The notes beneath the pieces are model-generated. The model searched no databases and was not told the origin of the DNA. It was given only the letters and a program-made list of their open reading frames with translations. A DNA stretch of 64,000 bases from Pedobacter cryoconitis (GTDB lineage: Bacteria > Bacteroidota > Bacteroidia > Sphingobacteriales > Sphingobacteriaceae), in contig JAAAFW010000006.1 of assembly GCA_019352875.1 (NCBI GenBank), positions 1,802,713 through 1,866,712 on the forward strand, in the 5' to 3' direction. The translations under genes and the position numbers were made by a program. Positions 38,260 to 47,085 of the stretch are shown here, piece after piece. The number at the start of each line of letters is the position of its first letter. Within the stretch, counting starts at the first letter, position 1.

Positions 38260-41200
38260 ATGAGCGACGAATTAGATAACCACATAAACGAAGAAACAAA
38301 ACATACCGTTATACCGATCAACGGACTTTATGAAAACTGGTTTCTCGATTATGCCTCTTATGTAATTTTAGACAGGGCAGTACCCCATATCAACGATGGT
38401 TTGAAACCAGTTCAGCGAAGAATTATGCATTCGCTGAAAGAGATGGATGACGGGCGTTTTAATAAAGCTGCCAACGTAATCGGTAATACGATGAAATATC
38501 ACCCGCATGGTGATGCTTCTATCGGTGACGCGATGGTACAGATCGGGCAAAAAGACCTGCTAATTGACTGTCAGGGTAACTGGGGTGATCCAATTACGGG
38601 TGACAGCGCTGCTGCGCCCCGTTATATTGAAGCCAGACTATCTAAATTCGCGACTGAAGTTGTCTTTAATGCAGACACAACTGTCTGGCAGCTGAGTTAT
38701 GACGGCAGAAATAATGAACCGATCACATTACCAGTTAAGTTCCCGCTATTACTGGCACAGGGTGCAGAAGGTATTGCCGTAGGTCTTGCGACTAAAGTTA
38801 TGCCACATAACTTTGTTGAGCTGCTGGACGCTTCTATTGCAGTTCTTAAGGGTGAACGCCCGAATATCCTTCCGGATTTCTTTACCGGCGGGATGGCTGA
38901 CTTTTCTGCTTATAATGAAGGAATGCGGGGTGGGAAAATCCGTGTCCGCGCCAAGATAACAGAGAAGGATAAAAAGACGTTGGTTATCACCGAGATACCG
39001 TACAGTACAACGACTGGTTCGGTGATTGACAGTATACTGTCTGCAAATGACAAAGGAAAAATAAAAATCAAGAAAATAGAAGATAATACTGCTGCGCACG
39101 TTGAAATCGTAATTCAACTGGCACCCGGTATCTCGCCTGATGTGACAATAGATGCGCTTTATGCATTTACATCATGCGAAGTTTCTATCTCTCCAAATAC
39201 CTGTATCATTAAACAGGACAAACCTCAATTCCTGAGTGTTAACGATATTCTGATCGAAAATACACAGCATACCAAAAATTTGCTGAAGCAGGAACTTGAA
39301 ATCAGACTCAATGAATTACAGGAGAAAATATTCTTTAGCTCGTTGCTCAAAATTTTTATACAAGAAGGAATGTATAAAAACCACGAGTACGAGAATTCAG
39401 GTAATTTCGAAACCGTTGTAGGTGTCTTAACGAATTTATTTGAACCATTTAAGGATCAGCTTTACCGGGATATTCAGCCTGAGGATTTTAAAAAGCTGAT
39501 CGAAAAACCGATGAGCAGCATTACTCGCTTCGATGTGAAAAAAGCGGATGAACAGATGAAGTCACTCGCCGATGAAATTAAAGTTGTAAAGAATCATCTT
39601 CGCCACCTGACTGACTACGCTATTGCCTGGTTCCAGAAACTGAAAGATAAATATGGGAAAGGAAGAGAAAGGAAAACTGAAATCCGTTTATTTGACCGGG
39701 TTGAAGCCTCTAAGGTAGCACTCGCCAATGTGAAACTGTATCTGAACAGGGAAGATGGTTTTATCGGGACCGGGCTTAAAAAGGATGAATTTATTGCAGA
39801 TTGTTCTGACCTGGATGAGGTGATCGTTTTCCGTGAAGACGGTAAATGCCTGATTACAAAAGTTGCAGACAAAACTTTTGTCGGTAAGGGAATATTACAC
39901 GCACAGGTCTTTAAAAAGAATGATGAGCGTACGGTTTATAATATGATTTATAAGGACGGTGGCAGTGGTACCTCCTATGTGAAGAGGTTTGCGGTTGTCG
40001 GTGTTACCCGAGATAAAGAATATGACCTGACTAAGGGTTCTAAAGGATCTAAGGTATGGTATTTCACAGCTAACCCTAATGGTGAGGCAGAACTGGTAAC
40101 AGTCATGCTAAAACCGCATACTAAGTTAAAGAAGCTGCAGTTCGATCTTGATTTTGCTGAGATCGCGATTAAAGGACGGGGTTCCCAGGGTAATATAGTA
40201 TCCAAGTATCCGATCAAAAAAATAGTATTGAAAAGCAAAGGTGTTTCAACTTTATCAGGTTTAAAAATCTGGTACGATGATTTACTGCGCCGGTTAAATG
40301 TAGATGGCAGAGGTAAATACCTGGGAGAATTTGACGGAGACGACAAGATACTTCAGGTTCATAAAGAAGGCTGGTATGAGCTTAGTTCTTTTGAATTAAG
40401 TAATCATTTTGATGCCGACCTGCTGCTTATTCAGAAATTCGACCCGGAAAAAGCTTTTGCAGTTGTTCAGTTCGAAGGAAAAGCGAAGAACTACTTTATT
40501 AAGCGATTCTTATTTGAGCCGATTGCAATTGGAAAAAAATTAAGTCTCATCAGTGAAGAGCAGGGATCTAAATTCCTGCATCTAACCAGTAACCCTGCAG
40601 CTTTACTGACTGTTGATGTCTTGAAGGGGAAAACACAAATTCCGGAAACACTGGAGATTGTGCTGTCTGAATTTATCGACCTGAAAGGAATTAAGGCCAA
40701 TGGAAATAGGTTAACCCAACATGATGTACAACAGATAACTATTAGTAATGCCGAAGAACAGGAGCCTGTTCTGGCCGAAGAGCAGAAAGAAAATGCCGGA
40801 ACTCCGGCTGATTTAGCATCGGAACCGGGCGATGAAACTATCCAGGACCCTGTTGAAGAACCAGCACCTGAAGTTATTCAAAAATCAGCCGTGTCTGATA
40901 ACAGTTCTTCCTTACCGGTATTGGAAAGACAGGAAGAATTAACAACCGATCCTGTTGACGCAGAAAAGCCTGAAGAAATTGAGGCTGAAGTTCCGGAGAT
41001 AAAGATTGAGGCTAAGAAAAAGGAGACAGAAGTCGCTGAAGTAATAACGGCTGAAATCCAGGAAAAGAAAGCCTGGGTAAAAAAAGAAGAACCTGCTGCG
41101 CAAGAGCATAATGAAGAGAAACCTACCGTAGAGGAACCTGCAGTAGAGGAAACTGTTATTGTTCAGGATCCTGTTCCGGAAAAAAAGAAATGGGTTAAAA

Positions 41201-41367
41201 AAGCGTTAAAGGAGGTTCCTGCTGTTGATCTTTCCGAACCGAAAGCAGAGCCTTCAAAACCGGAGGAAGAGGTTAAACCGAAACCGCCTAAGAAAGAAAT
41301 CAAGCTGGAAATTACTAATCCTGATGATGTGGATATTGATGATAAAGGTCAACTGGGCTTATTCTAA
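38260..41367 (+). CDS. parC: DNA topoisomerase IV subunit A with long acidic/basic tail
   Basis: A 1035-residue DNA cleavage subunit. The catalytic tyrosine is Y122 in AAAPRYIEARL, and the quinolone-resistance region HPHGDASIGDAMV lies before it. The core and beta-pinwheel C-terminal domain reach about residue 820. From ~827 to the end a 200-residue low-complexity tail rich in Glu, Pro, Lys and Val follows, with two KKxWVKK-type motifs (KKAWVKK, KKKWVKK) and a terminal GQLGLF. E. coli ParC is about 750 residues, so the tail is extra. It pairs with parE at 27116. Its stop overlaps that of the convergent hupE-like gene. Confidence 0.92.
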   Translation: MSDELDNHINEETKHTVIPINGLYENWFLDYASYVILDRAVPHINDGLKPVQRRIMHSLKEMDDGRFNKAANVIGNTMKYHPHGDASIGDAMVQIGQKDLLIDCQGNWGDPITGDSAAAPRYIEARLSKFATEVVFNADTTVWQLSYDGRNNEPITLPVKFPLLLAQGAEGIAVGLATKVMPHNFVELLDASIAVLKGERPNILPDFFTGGMADFSAYNEGMRGGKIRVRAKITEKDKKTLVITEIPYSTTTGSVIDSILSANDKGKIKIKKIEDNTAAHVEIVIQLAPGISPDVTIDALYAFTSCEVSISPNTCIIKQDKPQFLSVNDILIENTQHTKNLLKQELEIRLNELQEKIFFSSLLKIFIQEGMYKNHEYENSGNFETVVGVLTNLFEPFKDQLYRDIQPEDFKKLIEKPMSSITRFDVKKADEQMKSLADEIKVVKNHLRHLTDYAIAWFQKLKDKYGKGRERKTEIRLFDRVEASKVALANVKLYLNREDGFIGTGLKKDEFIADCSDLDEVIVFREDGKCLITKVADKTFVGKGILHAQVFKKNDERTVYNMIYKDGGSGTSYVKRFAVVGVTRDKEYDLTKGSKGSKVWYFTANPNGEAELVTVMLKPHTKLKKLQFDLDFAEIAIKGRGSQGNIVSKYPIKKIVLKSKGVSTLSGLKIWYDDLLRRLNVDGRGKYLGEFDGDDKILQVHKEGWYELSSFELSNHFDADLLLIQKFDPEKAFAVVQFEGKAKNYFIKRFLFEPIAIGKKLSLISEEQGSKFLHLTSNPAALLTVDVLKGKTQIPETLEIVLSEFIDLKGIKANGNRLTQHDVQQITISNAEEQEPVLAEEQKENAGTPADLASEPGDETIQDPVEEPAPEVIQKSAVSDNSSSLPVLERQEELTTDPVDAEKPEEIEAEVPEIKIEAKKKETEVAEVITAEIQEKKAWVKKEEPAAQEHNEEKPTVEEPAVEETVIVQDPVPEKKKWVKKALKEVPAVDLSEPKAEPSKPEEEVKPKPPKKEIKLEITNPDDVDIDDKGQLGLF

Positions 41368-41378
41368 CCGAATAAGCC
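41356..41378. terminator. Hairpin enclosing the overlapping stops of parC and the HupE-like gene
   Basis: GGCTTATTC (41356-41364) pairs with GAATAAGCC (41370-41378) around the loop TAACC, which contains the parC stop. A second hairpin TGGCAG/CTGCCA follows within 20 bp. There is no T-run, so termination is less sure than pausing or mRNA-end protection. Confidence 0.45.
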
Positions 41379-41951
41379 TGGCAGGCGTTCTGCTGCCATA
41401 ATAAAGCTGATGCCAAAAATTGCGGAGGATAGGAAAAAGTTCCAGTCCCATTTTTTGATCTTGACTATATTAACCAGTATAAATGAGATCAGCAGGGTGG
41501 CAAGCACAATAATGATCTGTCCGAATTCCAAACCTACATTGAAAGCGAACAGCTCCGCAACTATACTTTTACTCGTGCCCAGTAGGCTGTTAAGGTAATT
41601 GCTGAAGCCCATGCCATGGATTAACCCGAAAAATAAAGCCAGAGTATATTTCAATTTGACATTTTTCGGCTTGGCTCTTTTGCTGAGGATATTTGTAGCT
41701 GCGGTAATCAAAATGGTTACCGGTATCAGAAATTCAATCAAATCTGTGTTGACGGTAATAATCTTAAGAACGCTTAATGCCAGGGTTATGCTATGACCTA
41801 TCGTAAATGCTGTAACCAGCACCAATACTTTTTTCCAATCTGTCAGGGTATAAATTCCACAGAGTACCATCACAAACAGAATATGGTCATAACCTTTCCA
41901 ATCGAGTATATGTTGCCAGCCTAATTCGAAGTATAGAGAGAAATCCTGCAT
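41364..41951 (-). CDS. HupE/UreJ-family membrane protein
   Basis: A 195-residue integral membrane protein with six predicted helices of the HupE/UreJ_2 family. The characteristic features are the N-terminal GYDHILFVMVLCGIYTL and the mid-region ALFFGLIHGMGFSNYL, with His residues that may bind metal. Relatives are linked to nickel or cobalt uptake for hydrogenase and urease, but no such enzyme is encoded here. It is monocistronic and its stop overlaps the parC stop by four bases. Confidence 0.8.
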   Translation of the reverse strand: MQDFSLYFELGWQHILDWKGYDHILFVMVLCGIYTLTDWKKVLVLVTAFTIGHSITLALSVLKIITVNTDLIEFLIPVTILITAATNILSKRAKPKNVKLKYTLALFFGLIHGMGFSNYLNSLLGTSKSIVAELFAFNVGLEFGQIIIVLATLLISFILVNIVKIKKWDWNFFLSSAIFGISFIMAAERLPGLFG

Positions 41952-42046
41952 CTTGCTAAATTATTAGTTTTTAATTAAAAATGAACAAAAATTAAAAACT
42001 GCGTTTATTTGTGTAATTATATATTGAATATTGGACCGCCGGCGCA

Positions 42047-42089
42047 TAAAAAAACAGGATTTAGGTCTTTCCCAAATCCTGTTTTTTTA
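42047..42089. terminator. Palindromic terminator
   Basis: ACAGGATTT and AAATCCTGT arms flanked by A7 (42048-42054) and T7 (42082-42088), with an 11-base loop. It ends the minus-strand lipoprotein gene whose stop is at 42103. Confidence 0.85.
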
Positions 42090-42102
42090 AGAATTTAAAC
42101 GT

Positions 42103-43152
42103 CTACTGATATTGTATATAGATCGGTTTAGGTGTGAGTTTAAGCAATTCTTCCGGCGTCATTAATTTGTTTGGCGCTTTCTTGATATCGTTTTTATAGA
42201 ACAGCTTAAAGCCTGTGAATTCTACAGGCTCGCTATAGATGAAATGACGGTAGGTACCTTTTTTCAATTCAGGTTCGCCCCATCCGTCCATATGCATTAC
42301 GATTTGTACTTCCGGACGTAATTTAATACTGGATGAGTTAGTTACCATCTTTCTTGTAAAGCGGTGAACGATAAATACTTTTGGCGGCAAATTGTGTTTC
42401 TTGACAATGTCAGCCAGATATTGGGAGACATAATTAATATCTGCAGCGTCGTAAGTTCCTATTCTTTTACCTGGTAAAGAGCCGTCTTTCATAGAGAACT
42501 CCGGGTCTATTCCTAAATGTACATAAGGTAATTCCAGGTATTTCTCAATATGGGGTAATTCTGCTTTAATATTACTTAGTGCAACCTGCAAGTCCAAAAA
42601 TACGATTGTATTCGGGCGCATTTTAGCGATAGCCAGTACAGAGTCAATCTGACTGTTGGCCATTCTGTTCACATATTTACCATCTCTTCCCGGTGTACCG
42701 CTGGCTACCGCAGCAATGTAGTGCAAGCCTGCCTGAACGGGTGTTGACGGATCTGCTTTTTCCCAGTTTTTAATCTCATTATTTAATCTTGACCACATTT
42801 CTTTAGGTGCATATTCACCTAAAGCACCCATTTTTTTGGAATGCAGGTTTCCATAATAAACTACAATTCTTTTGAAGGGCAGAATTGCACCTGCAAGTGG
42901 ATAAGGCTGATTTTTGACCGGCCATTTTCCTGTAGTGTCTCCATTTGCCAGTTTAAGTTGTAAAGAATCATATAAAGCGGTATCAATTGGTTTGGAGACA
43001 GGTGCTGTCATACTAATCTCCGTGGTATCAGCGTTTGCCTTTGGGGTTTCTGCTGTTTTACCTTCTGCTTTTGTGGAATTGGAACTGCAGCCTGCAAGCA
43101 GCGCGAAAGTGGTTAACGCAAGTGCAAAAGTTGCGGGTGGTGTTATTTTCAT
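42103..43152 (-). CDS. Lipoprotein of unknown function
   Basis: A 349-residue predicted lipoprotein: lipobox LLAGC with C22, then a Ser/Thr/Ala-rich linker to about residue 65. The folded part contains FKRIVVYYGNLHSKKMG, NTIVFLDLQVALSNI, YVHLGIDPEFSM and KVFIVHRFTRKMV, a regular alternation of beta-strands and helices that suggests a (beta/alpha)8 barrel with acidic residues on strand ends (D, E). I do not recognise an established family with a known reaction; a glycosidase-like function is possible but unproved. It is divergent from the HmuY-like lipoprotein gene, 134 bp away, and has a TAGTTTTG box on the minus strand at 43184-43191. Confidence 0.75.
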   Translation of the reverse strand: MKITPPATFALALTTFALLAGCSSNSTKAEGKTAETPKANADTTEISMTAPVSKPIDTALYDSLQLKLANGDTTGKWPVKNQPYPLAGAILPFKRIVVYYGNLHSKKMGALGEYAPKEMWSRLNNEIKNWEKADPSTPVQAGLHYIAAVASGTPGRDGKYVNRMANSQIDSVLAIAKMRPNTIVFLDLQVALSNIKAELPHIEKYLELPYVHLGIDPEFSMKDGSLPGKRIGTYDAADINYVSQYLADIVKKHNLPPKVFIVHRFTRKMVTNSSSIKLRPEVQIVMHMDGWGEPELKKGTYRHFIYSEPVEFTGFKLFYKNDIKKAPNKLMTPEELLKLTPKPIYIQYQ

Positions 43153-43183
43153 AGATAGGGTAATGTATTTTATTTTTCTCGTG

Positions 43184-43191
43184 CAAAACTA
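43184..43191 (-). promoter_or_regulatory. -7 promoter box of the unknown lipoprotein gene
   Basis: On the minus strand TAGTTTTG, matching TAnnTTTG, 31 bp before the ATG. Confidence 0.4.
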
Positions 43192-43286
43192 CACAATCAA
43201 CCGACAATTTAGCTGTATTAAATCAATCTGCAAACTTTACGAATCCTTAAATTGCTTATCTTTAACCATTCGCACGATTTAAATTT

Positions 43287-44399
43287 ATGATACGAAATTA
43301 TTTACTCCTTTTCTTTGTTGCAACCCTGGTTTATAGCCTGACTGGTTGTAAAAAAGAAACTTCCGAAATTCACCTTATTCCTGCATTTAAAGGGGATACT
43401 ACTACATTGAACGGCCTGGCAAGGGCTAATGAGGGAATTAATGCAAGCTATAGCGTATTTATGGATTTTAGCAGGGGTATTCAAACCAGAGAACTCAGGA
43501 ACTCCTGGGATTTTGGTGTTTATTGCGGTGCAGAAAACAGACTGATTATTAATCATAGCATGGGTGCAGCGGCCATCGCTTTAAATAAAACTTCTTTAGC
43601 CGATGTAGGTGCGGCGGATACGTCCGCGCTTGAAAAGGATGGAACACTTCTGGTCAATCAGACTAACGGTAACCTGAAAAATGTTGATCCTGTCAGTGGC
43701 GATTTTGCTGCCTATCTGAGTGGAACTGTATTTGCCGAGGTCAAAGCCGATGCGGAATCAAGTAATGTGTATATCGTGAATAAAGGCACCGCGGGGGACA
43801 CTGTTAATACGCCTAATAAAAGATGGTACAAAATGAAGGTCTATCTTGTAGACCGCGGCTATAAAATAGATTATGCTTTGATCAATGAGACCACGGCTTC
43901 CAGATTTAGTACCACAACTATTGCTAAGGATGATTCATTCAACTTTCGTTTTGCCGCTTTCAGTTCTAACCGCACAAATTTTGAGCCTGCCCGTGCAAAC
44001 TGGGATATAGAATGGGGGTGGAGTACCTATAAAAATGCTGCGGGTAATGCAGTTACTGTACCTGATTTTGTATTGATTAATTTTGGTGGAGGGACGCGCG
44101 CCGCAGAGGTCAAATTTCCTGGTCTGGATGCCGCCGCTACGGCCAAAAAGTATGAGGATTATGTCTTTGCCGACCAGACTGGAGTAACCTATAGTGCCGA
44201 AAGAGATGTTATAGGAACAAAATGGCGGAATCTAGATCCGGCAGCTGGTCCTTCGTCTGTTAATAAGGATAGATTTTACCTGATTAAGGATGGCGAAGGG
44301 AATGTCTATAAGCTAAGATTCCTGAGCTTTATACCTAATGATGGTGGCCAGAGAGGCAGGCCCCGCATCGAATATCGTCTGCTGGGGCCTAATACTTAA
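43287..44399 (+). CDS. HmuY-family lipoprotein
   Basis: A 370-residue lipoprotein with lipobox SLTGC (C21) followed by KKE, which resembles the Bacteroidota surface-export signal. The body matches the HmuY family: an N-terminal NSWDFGVY strand, a central domain and a C-terminal DRFYLIKDGEGNVYKLRFLSF followed by RPRIEYRLL. HmuY of Porphyromonas binds heme and feeds a TonB receptor. Here no hmuR-like gene is adjacent; the nearest TonB receptor with a cysteine-containing plug is 31 kb away. Heme binding is therefore plausible but not shown; other HmuY-like proteins bind different ligands. Confidence 0.85.
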   Translation: MIRNYLLLFFVATLVYSLTGCKKETSEIHLIPAFKGDTTTLNGLARANEGINASYSVFMDFSRGIQTRELRNSWDFGVYCGAENRLIINHSMGAAAIALNKTSLADVGAADTSALEKDGTLLVNQTNGNLKNVDPVSGDFAAYLSGTVFAEVKADAESSNVYIVNKGTAGDTVNTPNKRWYKMKVYLVDRGYKIDYALINETTASRFSTTTIAKDDSFNFRFAAFSSNRTNFEPARANWDIEWGWSTYKNAAGNAVTVPDFVLINFGGGTRAAEVKFPGLDAAATAKKYEDYVFADQTGVTYSAERDVIGTKWRNLDPAAGPSSVNKDRFYLIKDGEGNVYKLRFLSFIPNDGGQRGRPRIEYRLLGPNT

Positions 44400-44414
44400 T
44401 TTCGGGAATATATC

Positions 44415-45302
44415 TTAGGCGGAGAATGTATTGAACTTACCAAATACACCTAACGGAAGTTTAATGCCGGACGTTGCTTGTAAGTAAAGTTCTCCTGTTT
44501 CCAGATTTTTAACTTGTGGAAAGGATGTCTTAATCAGATTTTCTACAATAACTGAAGAGAAACCCAGGGAATAGGTGTTCAGAATCAGGAAATGTTCTTC
44601 CTCGTCCAGTAACTGAACAACGTCCTGCATCATTTCCTGGATGTGATCTTCCAGTTTCCATTTCTCCCCATTAGGTCCATGTCCGAATGCAGGCGGGTCT
44701 AATATAATCCCATTGTATTTCTTTCCGCGCTTCAACTCACGTTTAACGAATTTCAATGCGTCTTCAACTACCCATCTGACATCTTTTAGCTGTGAAAGTT
44801 CCTGATTTTCATTAGCCCAGTTTACTACTTGCTTAATGGAATCTACGTGTGTAGTATCGGCACCTGCTGCTTTTGCAATCAGAGAGGCTGCTCCGGTATA
44901 AGCGAAAAGATTTAATACCTTTGGTTGTGGTTTCTTGAACTTTTTAATGGATGAAGAGATGTAATCCCAGTTTACAGCTTGTTCGGGAAATACGCCAACG
45001 TGTTTGAATGAAGTTAACCCCAGTCTCAGGTTAATCTTAACTTCATCATTTTTATATTCAACATTCCATCTTTCTGGTATATTCTGTGCAGATTTAATCC
45101 ACTCACCGGATGTAGCAGAGCGTCCTTTGAAACGGATATGTGTTCTTTTTTTCCATTCCTGCTCTGAAAGTGTTTTTTTCCATACGGCCTGTGGTTCCGG
45201 TCTGCTCAGAACTAAATTTCCGAAGCGTTCCAGTTTTTCAAAATCTCCACAATCGATCAACTCGTAATCTTTCCAGTGGGTGGGCGTTAATAGGCTTATC
45301 AT
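44415..45302 (-). CDS. SAM-dependent methyltransferase (RlmI/RlmK-like)
   Basis: A 295-residue class I methyltransferase. The SAM site is VLNLFAYTGAASLIAKAAGA and the catalytic loop IILDPPAFGHGPNGEKW is the pattern of RNA/protein methyltransferases of the 23S rRNA m5C/m2G group. The N-terminal ~100 residues lack the PUA domain typical of RlmI, so the exact target RNA is unknown. It lies 20 bp after mlaF as the last gene of an operon. Confidence 0.82.
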   Translation of the reverse strand: MISLLTPTHWKDYELIDCGDFEKLERFGNLVLSRPEPQAVWKKTLSEQEWKKRTHIRFKGRSATSGEWIKSAQNIPERWNVEYKNDEVKINLRLGLTSFKHVGVFPEQAVNWDYISSSIKKFKKPQPKVLNLFAYTGAASLIAKAAGADTTHVDSIKQVVNWANENQELSQLKDVRWVVEDALKFVKRELKRGKKYNGIILDPPAFGHGPNGEKWKLEDHIQEMMQDVVQLLDEEEHFLILNTYSLGFSSVIVENLIKTSFPQVKNLETGELYLQATSGIKLPLGVFGKFNTFSA

Positions 45303-45322
45303 AAAATTTTTGGACTTGTTAT

Positions 45323-46075
45323 TTAAAAGTTTTTCTTTGCGGCTTTCATAAAGCGACTCGCAAAAACGAAATCATTGAGCTCCTGAATATCGGTATGGGC
45401 GATCTCTTTGTTAGAGCCCTCCCAGAATTTCTTTCCTTCGTGCAGGAAGAGAATATAGTCACCGATTCCCATAACGGAGTTCATATCATGAGTTACAACG
45501 ATCGTTGTCGTATTGTATTCTTCAGTAATTTCTTTAATCAGTTCATCAATTACAATTGACGTTTTAGGATCCAGTCCTGAGTTAGGCTCATCCACGAACA
45601 GGTACTTCGGGTTCATAGCTATTGCCCTGGCAATACCAACCCTTTTTTTCATACCGCCCGATAATTCAGCTGGAAATAATTTGTTTTTACCTTCCAGATT
45701 GACTCTTTCCAGGCAGAAATTGACTCTTTCCAGCTTTTCGCTAAAAGTTTGTTCAGTAAACATATTCAGCGGAAACATAATGTTTTCCTCGACAGTCATC
45801 GAATCAAAAAGTGCCGAACCCTGAAACAACATGCCTATTTCTTTACGAATCTCAATCCGTTGCTCGAAATCCATTTCAGTGAACTCTCTGCCATCATACT
45901 GTACACTTCCCTTTTCAGGTGTGTGTAAACCAATCATGCATTTTAATAAAGTGGTTTTTCCAGAACCAGAACCACCAATAATCAGATTGGTTACGCCGGC
46001 TTCAAATTTTCCGGATATACCTTTAAGTACCGTGTTGGAACCAAAAGATTTTTCGATGTCTTTGATTTCGATCAT
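45323..46075 (-). CDS. mlaF: ABC transporter ATPase, MlaF-like
   Basis: A 250-residue ATPase. Walker A GGSGSGKTTLLK, signature LSGGMKKRVGIARAI and Walker B YLFVDEPNSGLDP are all visible, with the sequence type of MlaF (phospholipid transport). It overlaps the permease gene by 4 bp. With the permease it forms an inner-membrane ATPase complex for lipid movement; the substrate-binding MlaD protein is not in this stretch. Confidence 0.9.
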   Translation of the reverse strand: MIEIKDIEKSFGSNTVLKGISGKFEAGVTNLIIGGSGSGKTTLLKCMIGLHTPEKGSVQYDGREFTEMDFEQRIEIRKEIGMLFQGSALFDSMTVEENIMFPLNMFTEQTFSEKLERVNFCLERVNLEGKNKLFPAELSGGMKKRVGIARAIAMNPKYLFVDEPNSGLDPKTSIVIDELIKEITEEYNTTTIVVTHDMNSVMGIGDYILFLHEGKKFWEGSNKEIAHTDIQELNDFVFASRFMKAAKKNF

Positions 46076-46806
46076 AATAGCAATTGAGTTACAATATAAT
46101 CACAGGCAAGAATGCTGATACAGCTGACAACAACAGCTCTTGTACTTGCCTGTGCAACTTCCAGTGCACCACCTTTCACATAAAATCCTTCGTATGCAGG
46201 AACAGTTGTAATGATGAATCCAAATACAAATGCTTTGACAAGTGCAACTACAATTGTATAAGGATTAAAGTCTGTGGTTATACCTTGTATATATTCAGCC
46301 GGGCTTACAGCTCCTGATAGTGTTCCTCCAAAATAACCACCGGTAATACTCAGTGCCATTGCGAAGATAACCAGTAAGGGCACCATAGTTATTCCGGCAA
46401 TAAGTTTTGGCAGAATCAGATAACCAGGTGAATTAATTCCCATAATCTCCAGTGCATCAATTTGCTCACTTACACGCATGGTGCCTATCTCAGAAGAAAT
46501 AGCAGAACCAATCTTTCCGGCGAGCACAATGGCTGTAATTGTAGGACTTAATTCCAGAATACTGGAGTCACGTGTGACAGATCCGATGATAGTTTTTGGG
46601 ATAAAATCGCTGACCAGCTGAAAGGCGATCTGCAGCGTCATTACTGCACCGATGAAAGTTGATATAATTGCAATCAGTCCTAACGAACCAACTCCAATGA
46701 AGTCCATCTGTTGAAAAATTGCCTTTAAATATATTTTAAATTTTTCCGGTTTTCTGAAAACTGCCTTTAACAGTAATAGGTATTTACCAAAATTGGTGAA
46801 ATTCAT
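46072..46806 (-). CDS. mlaE: ABC transporter permease, MlaE-like
   Basis: A 244-residue permease of the MlaE/DUF140 family with about six hydrophobic segments. Typical motifs are GSLGLIAIISTFIGAVMTLQ, ELSPTITAIVLAGKIGSAISSEIGTMRVSEQIDAL and the terminal segment. It precedes mlaF with a 4-bp overlap. It probably carries phospholipid across the inner membrane between the inner leaflet system and the outer membrane. Confidence 0.9.
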   Translation of the reverse strand: MNFTNFGKYLLLLKAVFRKPEKFKIYLKAIFQQMDFIGVGSLGLIAIISTFIGAVMTLQIAFQLVSDFIPKTIIGSVTRDSSILELSPTITAIVLAGKIGSAISSEIGTMRVSEQIDALEIMGINSPGYLILPKLIAGITMVPLLVIFAMALSITGGYFGGTLSGAVSPAEYIQGITTDFNPYTIVVALVKAFVFGFIITTVPAYEGFYVKGGALEVAQASTRAVVVSCISILACDYIVTQLLL

Positions 46807-47085
46807 TCGGTGGGAATTTAGCTAATGTATCATTACTATATTAATACAAAGAAACAATAAAAATTGTTGTCACTTTCTTTATTTCTCGAAATTATTCTTG
46901 TAATACAGATATTTTGTGGTTTTTTTGCGCCCCTGAAAGGTTCATGGCCAGATTTTGCTGTAGCTTTCCAGACATTACAAAAAATAAGAACGCTTTGTAA
47001 CTATTTGATGTTACTGAAGTCTTATTATCGTAAACCGGAAGGGAAATGACATACTTTCCGGGTCATAAATATAGGAGACAAAATT
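46807..47085. other. 279-bp intergenic region with MlaE-like fragment
   Basis: A weak plus-strand frame (46864-47049, 61 codons, TTG start) contains YLMLLKSYYRKPEGK, resembling the MlaE N-terminal YLLLLKAVFRKPEKF of the neighbouring gene. It may be a degenerate copy or chance. The region also holds the promoter for the PspC gene with a ribosome site AGGAG at 47073-47077. Confidence 0.35.
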
